This document shows positions 8,622 to 16,417 of a stretch of DNA of 64,000 nucleotides, one piece after another. Origin of the DNA: Chitinophagaceae bacterium (GTDB lineage: Bacteria; Bacteroidota; Bacteroidia; Chitinophagales; Chitinophagaceae). Within the stretch, counting starts at the first letter, position 1; each line of letters opens with the position of its first letter. Location: contig JAHBTJ010000014.1 in NCBI GenBank assembly GCA_019638595.1, positions 124,001-188,000 on the forward strand, written 5' to 3'. The notes below the pieces were generated by a model. It was not told the DNA's origin, searched no databases, and saw only the letters and a program-made list of their open reading frames with translations. The translations under genes and the position numbers were made by a program.

Positions 8622-10265
8622 ATGTATAAGAATTTTTTATTTTTTATTGGAGTAGTATTCATTGCTACCGGCACAATAAATGCCCAAACACGTACGGCTT
8701 CAACACCCGCGCAACCCAGGATCATTGTAGGTATGATGGTAGACCAGATGCGCTGGGATTATCTTTACAGGTTCCAGGATCGGTACACAGAGGGCGGCTT
8801 TAAAAGATTATTAAAAGAAGGATTTACATGCGAAAACACGTTGATTGATTATTCTCCCACCATCACAGCCTGCGGGCATACCTGCGTATATACGGGGTCG
8901 GTTCCTGCAATACACGGCATAGTGGGCAACGACTGGTTCGACAGAAGCAAAGGCAAAGGAATTGGATGCGTGGATGATGAATCCGTTAACCTGGTTGGTT
9001 CGGCAGATGGCGGAACCGGTCAATCTCCTCATAACAACCTGGCTACCACTATTACCGACCAATTGCGTATTGCCAGCAATTACCAAAGTAAAACGGTAGG
9101 AGTTGCCATAAAGGACAGGGCATCCATTTTGCCCGCAGGGCATGCGGCCACCGCGGCATTTTGGTTTAATGGCAAAGATGGAAACTTCGTTACCAGCACT
9201 TACTACATGAAAGAACTGCCGGACTGGGCTAAACGATTTAATGAAAAAAAGGTAGTAGATCAGTATTACAACAACGACTGGGAAACGCTTTTTCCTATTG
9301 AAACCTATACGCTGAGCACCGCCGACGATAAAAGCTATGAAGGCACGGCCAACGGGGAAGAAAAGCCTGTTTTCCCTCACCGGCTGAAGCAGTTTAAAGG
9401 CAAGAACTATGGCGCAGTGCGTACAACACCTTATGGAAATACACTCACATTCGACTTCGCAAAAGCAGCCATAGAGGGCTATAACCTTGGAGGTGGAAAG
9501 TTCACGGATTTTCTAGCTGTCAGCTTTTCAAGTCCCGATGCTATCGGCCATACCTACGGACCTAACTCTATTGAAGTAGAAGACAATTATTTGCGCCTCG
9601 ACAGGGAACTGGCGGATTTTTTTAACTACCTTGATAAACGCTACGGAAAAAATAATTACCTGTATTTCATAACAGCCGATCATGGTGTATCCGAATCTCC
9701 CGGTTACTACCTGGAGAATAAAATGCCGTCGGGCGCTTTGGAAGATAAAGATTTTTCCAAGCCGCTGGTAGAAGGCTTACAACGAAAGTTCGGAGTAGAA
9801 AAGCCTATTCTTTCTTTTGCCAATTACCAGTTATATATGAACTGGGATGAGCTGGATCAGAAAGGCGCAGACCGCAAAGAAGTGGAAAAAACCATTAAGT
9901 CAATTTTACTGAAAGCGCCAGGCATTGCCAATGTACTGGCAATGGAATCGTTAGGCACGGCTCCCATACCTGATCATATTAAGAGCATGCTGATCAAAGG
10001 ATACAACGTAAAACGCAGCGGCGATTTTGTAGTGATACCTCAACCCACCTGGAAAGGAGGCAGCGTAAAAGGCGCCACGCACGGAACATGGTATCCTTAC
10101 GACGCACATATTCCGTTGGTTTGGATGGGCTGGAAAATAAAGCCGGGCGCCACCAACCGCGTAACCGGCATGGCAGATATAGCCCCTACACTGGCTGCAC
10201 TGCTTCACATACAGATGCCCAGCGGCGCTATTGGCATACCTATTACTGAAATAACAGGGAAATGA
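8622..10265 (+). CDS. PafA-type secreted alkaline phosphatase
   Basis: 547 residues with a Sec signal (residues 1-21, ending INAQ). It belongs to the alkaline phosphatase superfamily, PafA branch of phosphate monoesterases: metal Asp in GMMVDQMRWDYL (D41), nucleophile region SPTITACGH with the Thr at about 82, the conserved Asn in GNDWFDR (N103), the Lys and Arg of IKDRASILPAGH that bind phosphate in PafA, then metal ligands in SPDAIGHTYGP, TADHG and GATHGTWYP. All expected key positions are present, so it should be an active periplasmic Zn-dependent phosphatase that supplies phosphate from organic esters. No phosphate-regulon site is visible. It stands alone, divergent from the GH20-like gene. 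Confidence 0.88.
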   Translation: MYKNFLFFIGVVFIATGTINAQTRTASTPAQPRIIVGMMVDQMRWDYLYRFQDRYTEGGFKRLLKEGFTCENTLIDYSPTITACGHTCVYTGSVPAIHGIVGNDWFDRSKGKGIGCVDDESVNLVGSADGGTGQSPHNNLATTITDQLRIASNYQSKTVGVAIKDRASILPAGHAATAAFWFNGKDGNFVTSTYYMKELPDWAKRFNEKKVVDQYYNNDWETLFPIETYTLSTADDKSYEGTANGEEKPVFPHRLKQFKGKNYGAVRTTPYGNTLTFDFAKAAIEGYNLGGGKFTDFLAVSFSSPDAIGHTYGPNSIEVEDNYLRLDRELADFFNYLDKRYGKNNYLYFITADHGVSESPGYYLENKMPSGALEDKDFSKPLVEGLQRKFGVEKPILSFANYQLYMNWDELDQKGADRKEVEKTIKSILLKAPGIANVLAMESLGTAPIPDHIKSMLIKGYNVKRSGDFVVIPQPTWKGGSVKGATHGTWYPYDAHIPLVWMGWKIKPGATNRVTGMADIAPTLAALLHIQMPSGAIGIPITEITGK

Positions 10266-10380
10266 GTTTGATGTTTGTAGTTTATAGTTTGTGATTGGCA
10301 GTTTATGATTTATGGTGCTCACTGCTCATAGCCCATCGCTGATACCCACAAACCTGTAACTTGCAACAAACATCCCAACA
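10266..10380. repeat. Word-like low-complexity spacer, copy 1
   Basis: A string of near-repeated words (TTTGTAGTTTATAGTTTGTG, CTCACTGCTCATAGCCCATC, AACCTGTAACTTGCAAC). The 17-mer AACCTGTAACTTGCAAC at 10351-10367 recurs exactly at 58122-58138, and its first 11 bases recur at 63522-63532. Confidence 0.65.
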
Positions 10381-10707
10381 ATGAACGTTGAACAAATCCG
10401 GGAATACTGCCTTTCCAGATCGGGCGCCGGGGAATCACTTCCTTTTGGGCCGGATGTAGTGGTATTTAAAGTGGATGAAAAAATATTTTTATTGTTATCG
10501 CTTGATACTACCCCCGTACAATTCAATGTAAAATGCGACCCGGCAAAAGCGGAAGAACTGCGTGATGAATATGCCTGCGTATTACCCGGCTACCACATGA
10601 ATAAAAAACACTGGAATACAGTGGTGGTTGACGGTTCTGTTTCAACAAGGCTTTTAAAAGAATGGATCAACGATTCGTATGAACTGGTAAGAAAGAAAAA
10701 GAAATAA
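10381..10707 (+). CDS. MmcQ/YjbR family protein
   Basis: 108 residues, single-domain, cytoplasmic. The pattern of the YjbR/MmcQ fold is clear: start MNVEQIREYCLSRSGAGE, ESLPFGPDVVVFKV, KIFLLLSLD, QFNVKCDPAKAEELRDEY, the PGYHMNKKHWNTV segment and a C-terminal helix LLKEWINDSYELV. The fold resembles CyaY-like and DNA-binding proteins but the biochemical role of the family is not established. It is convergent with the DUF5009 gene, the two stops lying 17 bases apart. Confidence 0.88.
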   Translation: MNVEQIREYCLSRSGAGESLPFGPDVVVFKVDEKIFLLLSLDTTPVQFNVKCDPAKAEELRDEYACVLPGYHMNKKHWNTVVVDGSVSTRLLKEWINDSYELVRKKKK

Positions 10708-10724
10708 AAGGATGCCTTTGCATA

Positions 10725-11921
10725 TTATAGCTGCAACCTGATCTTCAGCTTATTAAATCCGGCGGCTATATACATTACTCCCACGGCAAAAAAAGCCGAC
10801 CATATTATTCCGGGTAAGCCATAACGCATGCTATAAGGAAAAACCGATACATGCAAGAGTGAGAAAACTGCGTATAAAATACCCGGGATAATATAGGTAA
10901 GTAAAGGATTGGTTGCTGCAGGCTTAAAAAAGCTTACCCAGCCACTGATCTTTTTAACATCTGTAAGCCAGTACAAAAAGCTAAAAAGCAAACAACCGGC
11001 AGCGGCGCTGTACAAGCCCCAGGAAGGCGTTGCATATATTTTTGAAATTTTAAACCAGGGGCGCAAACAGTACCCCGCAATCAACAATAAAGCAGTAAAC
11101 AGGAGCGCCTGCCTGCAACGTACAAAAAACGGTTTGGCAATTTTTTTTTCACCAAACCAGATCAGCGATAAAACGATTCCGCACAATACAATGGACGTAT
11201 GCGATGCATGCCCTGCCTGCGCTGCCCACCAACCCATGTGTTCTTTTGTTGAAGGGATATGAGCAAAAACGTACATCAATGTGCAGGCTGCGATCATGCC
11301 TGCCATAGCCCACAGGTTCTTCCTGAAAAGCTGGTAAAAAATACAGGCAAACAAATAAGCCCAGCCTATCAACCCTAAAATGCCCCACCAGCGCGGTTGC
11401 AGCATTTCGGTTCCGTCCTCCCCTCCCCTATACAGCACAGCAAGCACTATCAGCCCCGTTACACCAATGGCCCGGAAAACAACGTTCCATATGCTGTTTT
11501 TAAAATAATATACATTCCATACCAGTATAACACAGGTATAAAATAATAAAAGCCACAAGGATACGGGCAGGCCCATAGCTGCTTCGTTCACATAGCTTCC
11601 TTCTCCGTTCACCATAAAAACACCCAACAGCAACAAGCCCAGCGTTCTCCATATAATATGCCATTGTAGCAGCCGGAATGAACCAGCTTTTTGCAAGCGG
11701 TTTTTTAACGCGAATGGAATAGACATACCCACAATAAAAAGAAAAGCGGGAAATACCATATCTACAAAAGTCATGGCATCCGCGTCTGCCGGCATATGCT
11801 TCATCCATTGCGGAACGTCCCGTATGCCGGCCAGTTCGTTTACAAATACCATTGTAAAAATGGTAATACCCCTGAACGCGTCAATAGACAGTATGCGTTG
11901 AGATGGAACTGCAGCATTCAT
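10725..11921 (-). CDS. DUF5009 multi-pass membrane protein (acyltransferase-like, HGSNAT/YeiB relative)
   Basis: 398 residues with about ten to eleven hydrophobic helices. The N-terminus has the family hallmark RILSIDAFRGITIFTMVFVNE followed by VDMVFPAFLFIVGMSIPFAL, seen in DUF5009/DUF1624 proteins related to human heparan-alpha-glucosaminide N-acetyltransferase. By that relationship it may carry acetyl groups across the inner membrane onto amino sugars; this is inference. An N-acetylhexosamine theme would fit the GH20-like gene 2.5 kb to the left. It starts 37 bases after the preceding same-strand gene's end, suggesting co-transcription: DUF1080, MBL hydrolase, DUF5009. Confidence 0.85.
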   Translation of the reverse strand: MNAAVPSQRILSIDAFRGITIFTMVFVNELAGIRDVPQWMKHMPADADAMTFVDMVFPAFLFIVGMSIPFALKNRLQKAGSFRLLQWHIIWRTLGLLLLGVFMVNGEGSYVNEAAMGLPVSLWLLLFYTCVILVWNVYYFKNSIWNVVFRAIGVTGLIVLAVLYRGGEDGTEMLQPRWWGILGLIGWAYLFACIFYQLFRKNLWAMAGMIAACTLMYVFAHIPSTKEHMGWWAAQAGHASHTSIVLCGIVLSLIWFGEKKIAKPFFVRCRQALLFTALLLIAGYCLRPWFKISKIYATPSWGLYSAAAGCLLFSFLYWLTDVKKISGWVSFFKPAATNPLLTYIIPGILYAVFSLLHVSVFPYSMRYGLPGIIWSAFFAVGVMYIAAGFNKLKIRLQL

Positions 11922-11958
11922 GAAAACAGGTATATACCGTAAAAATAAATGATAACAG

Positions 11959-12807
11959 CTATTGTATCCTTACAATTCCATCAGCAACCATTGGAAATTT
12001 TTTAAACAGTTGGTCATCATGCCCCGGAAGTATATATATGGTTTTAGAAGCGAGCGTCTTCATTCGTTTCATGGCATCGGTATACCCTTTTGCATCGAAT
12101 GTTCCATAGGATGGAGGAGGTAACATTTTTTCAAGATTGGAATAGATCCATACATTGTCGGAAGCTATCACAATGCTTTCATACCCGGTATTTACAACAG
12201 CATACTGTGAATTGAAAGTATGGCGCGATCCGGTATACACTTTAATACCTGGTATGATCTCCTGGTTGTCTCCGTTTACCAGGGTTACCTTACCCTCCAT
12301 ATTTCTTTCTACCAGTTGCAGTACATCCCTTTTAACAAAACCGCCATGGTTGGCGTTCTGCTGCCACGACTGCCCTACATAATAATCATAATCTTCTTTC
12401 TGTATCCATACCCGGGCGTTAGCAAAGAAGCTGATCCCGTCTATATGATCCCAATGCGGGTGCGAAATAATGATATCGGAAATATCTTCTGCCTTAATAC
12501 CCAGCTTCAGCAACATCGAATCCGGGCGTGTATACTTTGATACTCCAAATTCAATAGCCGCCTGCAGGTCGCCGGAGCAGCCGGCGTCTACCAGTATATT
12601 TTTCCCGGTTTTGCCTTTAATAAGCCATATCATAAAAGCAATATCAAGGCTATCCTTCTCAGATCCCTTATCTACCCAGTTTGAAACGGGAGTAGGCTGA
12701 TTAAGCATCGCATACTTAATCGCATACACTTCATACGCCGGCGATTGGGCATATAGCATCCCGCAACAACATATTATAGCTATTACCGGCGCCAGTGCTT
12801 TTTTCAT
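11959..12807 (-). CDS. Secreted metallo-beta-lactamase-fold hydrolase, N-acyl-homoserine lactonase-like
   Basis: 282 residues. A Sec signal (MKKALAPVIAIICCCGMLYAQ) is followed by the MBL fold: metal motif ISHPHWDHIDG (HxHxDH), a second-half His in GSRHTFNSQYAVV, Asp in IASDN, and the late ILPGHDDQLF histidine. The order and spacing are those of the AttM/AiiA lactonase branch, including the opening VYAIKYAMLNQP. It may open lactone rings, either of quorum signals or of sugar lactones; the sugar-enzyme context makes the latter at least as likely. It begins 14 bases downstream of the DUF1080 gene, in a probable operon. Confidence 0.82.
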   Translation of the reverse strand: MKKALAPVIAIICCCGMLYAQSPAYEVYAIKYAMLNQPTPVSNWVDKGSEKDSLDIAFMIWLIKGKTGKNILVDAGCSGDLQAAIEFGVSKYTRPDSMLLKLGIKAEDISDIIISHPHWDHIDGISFFANARVWIQKEDYDYYVGQSWQQNANHGGFVKRDVLQLVERNMEGKVTLVNGDNQEIIPGIKVYTGSRHTFNSQYAVVNTGYESIVIASDNVWIYSNLEKMLPPPSYGTFDAKGYTDAMKRMKTLASKTIYILPGHDDQLFKKFPMVADGIVRIQ

Positions 12808-12821
12808 AAATAAATGGAAAT

Positions 12822-13784
12822 TTATTTAGCCGGAGTGATGATAATATTCCTGTACTCGATCGGGCCATGATCGCCCTGTATATACAGTGGCCCCGGCTCA
12901 CCTTCTTTACTATCCAGCGCTCCACCGGTAATGCCCGGTATGGACTGGTTACAAATAATCGTTTTCCCGTTCAACACCACGGTAATCATTCTTCCCACCA
13001 ACGTAATATCATAGGTCTGCCATTCCCCCGCCGGCTTAGCGGCCATTTCGCCGGGTATAATAAATCCATATACAGCTCCCAGCAATCCCCTTCCGGGCAG
13101 CTTGCCATAGCTATCTTCAATCTGTACTTCGTAACGCCCGCGCAGGTAAACGCCGCTGTTACTACCCTTCGGGCAACGGAATTCCAAATGCAACTTAAAA
13201 TCATTGAACTTTTGATTGGTAACCAGGTTGGCCCCCGATTTTGGACTTGTCAATATTCCCGACACCACCTTCCATTGATTTTCTCCCAAAGCCTGCCAGC
13301 CGCTCAGATCTTTTCCGTTGAAAAGCTTTATGGGTGTTCCCCACACAGGCGCTTTGTCGCGCGTAAGCAAAGGAGCCCTTACTCCTTTCCAACTGTAGGT
13401 TTTTCCGTTTGCGGCTACCATCGTACCTGTCAGCTCATCATTCCGGAGTATGGCTTCAAAGGAAAGATGATTGTCTTCGTCTTCCCATTGCGGGGGAATG
13501 CTGAAGCTTATTTTTCCATCCTTAAAGTTTATGATCGAGATCGGCCTGGCGCTGCCGGTAATACCTACATACTGCCCTACCAACCATTTATTGCCTGAAT
13601 GATACACTTCAAGCCACGAAGGATATTCTTTTCCATCTACCAGTACGGTAATATCCCATTTCCCCTCAATAGAAGGATCTTCAACGGGAGAAACAATAAA
13701 TGGAGCAGCGAAAATATTGCTGCAGCCAAGCGCAATGGAAAACAACAAACAATAGCGAAGCAGCGAGGCCCGTACTTTTTTCAT
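12822..13784 (-). CDS. Secreted two-part DUF1080 (3-keto-disaccharide hydrolase family) protein
   Basis: 320 residues: signal peptide (residues 1-26), an N-terminal beta domain of about 110 residues (WDITVLVDGKEYPSWLEVY...LTGTMVAANGKTYSW), then a C-terminal DUF1080 domain from about residue 150 (TPIKLFNGKDLSGWQ, GSNSGVYLRGRYEVQIEDS, GPIEYRNIII). Unlike the first DUF1080 gene, this one has the standard NSGvYlRGryEvQI...DS core. Family members cleave 3-keto-glycosides. It is the first gene of a likely three-gene unit with the MBL hydrolase and DUF5009. Divergent from the small secreted gene at 13950. Confidence 0.87.
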   Translation of the reverse strand: MKKVRASLLRYCLLFSIALGCSNIFAAPFIVSPVEDPSIEGKWDITVLVDGKEYPSWLEVYHSGNKWLVGQYVGITGSARPISIINFKDGKISFSIPPQWEDEDNHLSFEAILRNDELTGTMVAANGKTYSWKGVRAPLLTRDKAPVWGTPIKLFNGKDLSGWQALGENQWKVVSGILTSPKSGANLVTNQKFNDFKLHLEFRCPKGSNSGVYLRGRYEVQIEDSYGKLPGRGLLGAVYGFIIPGEMAAKPAGEWQTYDITLVGRMITVVLNGKTIICNQSIPGITGGALDSKEGEPGPLYIQGDHGPIEYRNIIITPAK

Positions 13785-13949
13785 ACTTACATCTTTTTAA
13801 AATAGTACAATGATGATACCTTATGCACGAATGTACTAACAAATAAGCATTTGAAAATTGTTAGAAAAAAGCAAACATTTGTTTATTTACAGTGTTTGCA
13901 TGTACTTTTATGGACGGTCCGGCGTCTTACACTTACAAAATATCAGCAT

Positions 13950-14354
13950 GTGAAAAAATGTTTTCTTATACCCGTACTGATGGTGCTTTCCATAACGCTT
14001 TTTGCTCAAAAAATAGATAGCATCTACTTTAACCTGTATACCGACAGCTTAAAAAAAGGCACTTATAATTATATTAATGTAGAAGGCAGGCTGTCTGATG
14101 GCAGGATCCGTCCGCTCGACAGCTCGCAACTGATCTTTACTTCCTCGTATGGAAAATTTTCAGGCAATACTATCTGGCTTCCTTTTGAAACTACCGAAGA
14201 AAAAATAAATATTACAGTAAAGAACAGGCAAAACCCGTTGCAGGTCATTTACCGCACCATATACATCAAAAAGAAAACAGACGACAGCAACCTGAAAACA
14301 GCAGCCGAGGTAATGCAACCGGCTGAAAGAAAAAACAAAAAACGGCGTGAATAA
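13950..14354 (+). CDS. Small secreted protein of unknown function
   Basis: About 134 residues from a GTG at 13950; this start gives a clean Sec signal (VKKCFLIPVLMVLSITLFAQ). The in-frame extension to 13851 adds a Cys- and Arg-rich segment that looks non-coding. The mature part is a beta-rich domain (IYFNLYTDSLKKGTYNYINV, LIFTSSYGKFSGNTIWLPF, IYRTIYIKKK) with a basic tail, possibly Ig-like. I do not recognise the family. Its stop overlaps the GTG of the following SelW-like gene by 8 bases, so translation of the two is probably coupled. Confidence 0.65.
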   Translation: MKKCFLIPVLMVLSITLFAQKIDSIYFNLYTDSLKKGTYNYINVEGRLSDGRIRPLDSSQLIFTSSYGKFSGNTIWLPFETTEEKINITVKNRQNPLQVIYRTIYIKKKTDDSNLKTAAEVMQPAERKNKKRRE

Positions 14355-14631
14355 AAAAACAGTATACATTGAATATTGCCCTAAATGCGGCTGGATGCTT
14401 CGTGCCGCCTATATGGCACAGGAATTACTTACCACTTTTTCCGGAGACGTGAAAGGAGTAATGCTGGTACCATCTGAAACAAACGGCTGCTATATAATAA
14501 GCATAGATGATACAATAATCTTTGACAGAAAAAAAGAAGGACGTTTTCCCGAAATAAAAGAGTTAAAACAACTCGTGCGCGATCTTATAAATCCCGGCAA
14601 AGAGCTGGGACATTCAGATAAAAGAAAATAA
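14347..14631 (+). CDS. SelT/SelW/SelH (Rdx) family thioredoxin-fold protein
   Basis: 94 residues, GTG start. The N-terminus carries the Rdx redox motif in VYIEYCPKCGWMLRA (CxxC; Cys where selenoproteins have Sec in the second position). ELLTTFSGDVKGVMLVPSE and GRFPEIKELKQLVRDLI complete the short thioredoxin-like fold. Predicted cytoplasmic redox protein, partner unknown. The GTG lies within the last codons of the upstream secreted-protein gene. An upstream secreted protein coupled to a cytoplasmic redox protein is unusual. Confidence 0.85.
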   Translation: MNKKTVYIEYCPKCGWMLRAAYMAQELLTTFSGDVKGVMLVPSETNGCYIISIDDTIIFDRKKEGRFPEIKELKQLVRDLINPGKELGHSDKRK

Positions 14632-15165
14632 AGATCAAAACACCAGAAAATGGAATTCATTCCAGGGAAAGGGTTAGTACCGGGGGTTTCAGAGCAGCGG
14701 CTTTAAACAGGTCAGCTTCCATTTCCTGGTATTTTGGTTCAGGGGTAAGTCACAATACCAAATGCATTTCACTCACACATACTTTACTTCCATACAAGCT
14801 TCAGCTATGAACTTACGTGTGCCTGGAAATAGCAAATAAGCAGATGCTGATTCTCAAATATTGAAATATTTGATGTGCAAAGTAACGTGCTGTATTCTTC
14901 GAAAAAAATAGACGATCGTATTAAAAACCCGTAATATTTACGCCCATTTAGCTGTAGTGGAGTTACTACAAAAAAGAACAAAACAAATAAAAGAAAGCGG
15001 CTTGTATACTTTGCATTAAAAAATCCTGCTCAAAGCAAAAAAGGCAAATGCATTTAAAATTGTCGCTCTGAAAGCGGGCGGTGAGACACCGTCCACGGCG
15101 CACGCCCCGGTTAGTGTTGTCACCCTAGGCGTCAACTTAAGCCCGATCACTTTATATGAAGGGTA

Positions 15166-15181
15166 GCCCGCCGCGGCGGGC
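15166..15181. repeat. GGGTAG-hairpin repeat, copy a
   Basis: Perfect 16-base palindrome GCCCGCCGCGGCGGGC preceded by GGGTA and followed by AAATAA, the same frame (GGGTA-stem-AnA) as the hairpins at 15218, 19176 and 19225. Confidence 0.6.
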
Positions 15182-15217
15182 AAATAAAACGCGCGGCATT
15201 CTTTTTACAAACAGGTA

Positions 15218-15230
15218 GCCGCTATGCGGC
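15218..15230. repeat. GGTA-hairpin repeat, copy b
   Basis: GCCGC-TAT-GCGGC, flanked by GGTA on the left and AT on the right. Confidence 0.6.
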
Positions 15231-15535
15231 ATATTGCAGATACGTAACCAGGGGTAAATGAAATACGCTTAGTCAGTTACTCCACTGTATAAAATGCTGT
15301 TGGGCATACCGGATTTGCTGTGCCATGGGCACCACCCGTTTACAGGCAAAAAGGATAATTTTCAATAATGCGCCATAGACGCTGCCCTGGTTATATCAAA
15401 AAGATACCACACGGGCACATATTGGGAGGCTCATATTTTTGAAGTTGACGCCTATGGTGTCTCACGCACCAGCGACAAAAATGCCAATAATACCGTATTT
15501 TTTGCCAAACAAGATTTACTTACTAGCTTAGTCGG

Positions 15536-16417
15536 GTGACTACCAGCAGTACTTACGACACAGCCAACCTGCATTTCAAACGGGCTTTTCAATTTGTATG
15601 CCATACTAACCGGCATGTATTTTTAACGGGAAAAGCCGGAACGGGTAAGACCACTTTTTTACGCTATGTAAAAGAGAACTGCTCAAAAAAAATGGCGATA
15701 CTCGCGCCAACAGGCGTGGCGGCCATCAACGCGGGAGGAACCACCATACATTCTTTTTTTCAACTGCCGTTCGGGCCATTTTTACCCACCCGGCAAACGC
15801 AATCAGGCAACCTGGCAAACAATGAGCATACATTGTTCAGGAACCTTCGTTTTAATACGGATAAGCGATTGTTGCTCCAGGAGCTGGAACTGCTTATTAT
15901 TGATGAAGTGAGTATGTTGCGTTCAGATACGCTTGATGCCATTGACACCGTTTTGCGGCATTTCCGCAAGCAGCTTACGGTTCCTTTTGGCGGGGTGCAA
16001 ATGTTATACATCGGCGACCTGTTTCAACTGCCGCCGGTAATAGGAACGGATGAATGGGATATCTTGCAAAACGTTTATGCCAGTCCTTTCTTTTTTGATG
16101 CGCTGGCAGCCAGGCAGGCGTCGCCAATATGCCTGGAGCTAAAAAAAATATACCGGCAGGACGAAGCGACGTTCATTCACATCCTGAACAATATCAGGAA
16201 CAATGTGGCCACTGCAGCCGATCTTAAAAAGCTCCATGAATATTATAAACCCGGTTATGAGCCGGAAAAGGCAGACAACTATATTATGCTGACCACACAC
16301 AATGCACGGGCGGATAATATTAACCGGCAGCAACTCGACAAACTGCCCGGCAAGGCTCAGCAGTTTAAAGGAGATATACGGGAGACTTTAACGAAAAAGC
16401 GATCCCGGCGGATATGA
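15536..16417 (+). CDS. PIF1/RecD-like helicase, N-terminal half (frameshifted gene)
   Basis: 293 residues from a GTG at 15536, holding helicase domain 1A: Walker A FLTGKAGTGKTTF, APTGVAAINAGGTTIHSFF (motif Ia), LIIDEVSMLRSD (Walker B), GDLFQLPPV (motif III), then the start of domain 2A. Members of this Bacteroidota family are single proteins of about 700-800 residues with a C-terminal helix-turn-helix. Here the frame ends in a non-homologous tail (after KGDIR) while the expected continuation GDFNEKAIPAD is readable in the next frame from 16381. One missing base near 16377 explains it. The stop overlaps the ATG of the second half (ATGA). On its own this half lacks motifs V and VI and should not be a working helicase. 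Confidence 0.8.
   Translation: MTTSSTYDTANLHFKRAFQFVCHTNRHVFLTGKAGTGKTTFLRYVKENCSKKMAILAPTGVAAINAGGTTIHSFFQLPFGPFLPTRQTQSGNLANNEHTLFRNLRFNTDKRLLLQELELLIIDEVSMLRSDTLDAIDTVLRHFRKQLTVPFGGVQMLYIGDLFQLPPVIGTDEWDILQNVYASPFFFDALAARQASPICLELKKIYRQDEATFIHILNNIRNNVATAADLKKLHEYYKPGYEPEKADNYIMLTTHNARADNINRQQLDKLPGKAQQFKGDIRETLTKKRSRRI

Larger units (their letters stand above)
15050..15485. repeat. MITE-like element bounded by an imperfect inverted repeat
   Basis: The left end reads GCATTT..TTGTCGCT..GTGAGACACC (15050-15090) then, after 35 extra bases, TAGGCGTCAACTT (15126-15138). The right end is the reverse complement of the same words without the extra bases: AAGTTGACGCCTA (15442-15454), GGTGTCTCAC (15456-15465), AGCGACAAAAATGCC (15471-15485). 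The inner part has no coding frame of note. The right end itself can fold as GACGCC-TAT-GGTGTC. Confidence 0.5.
14632..15535. other. 900-base gene-free region filled with repeat debris
   Basis: No convincing gene. 14954-14969 is a small palindrome (GTAGT-GGAGTT-ACTAC) with a related inverted word at about 15280-15293. 15050-15485 is bounded by an inverted repeat listed separately, and includes two hairpin repeats. The start of the region is plain AT-rich sequence. Confidence 0.55.

Noticed and set aside
12867-13598. 243-residue open frame on the plus strand opposite the second DUF1080 gene
   Set aside because: Antisense shadow of a recognisable protein; no start signal or motif.
16394-16399. 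Programmed minus-1 frameshift at the A-run (GAAAAAG) in the split helicase
   Set aside because: The homologous second-frame residues GDFN begin at 16381, upstream of the A-run, so slippage there would come too late; a lost base near 16377 explains the data better.
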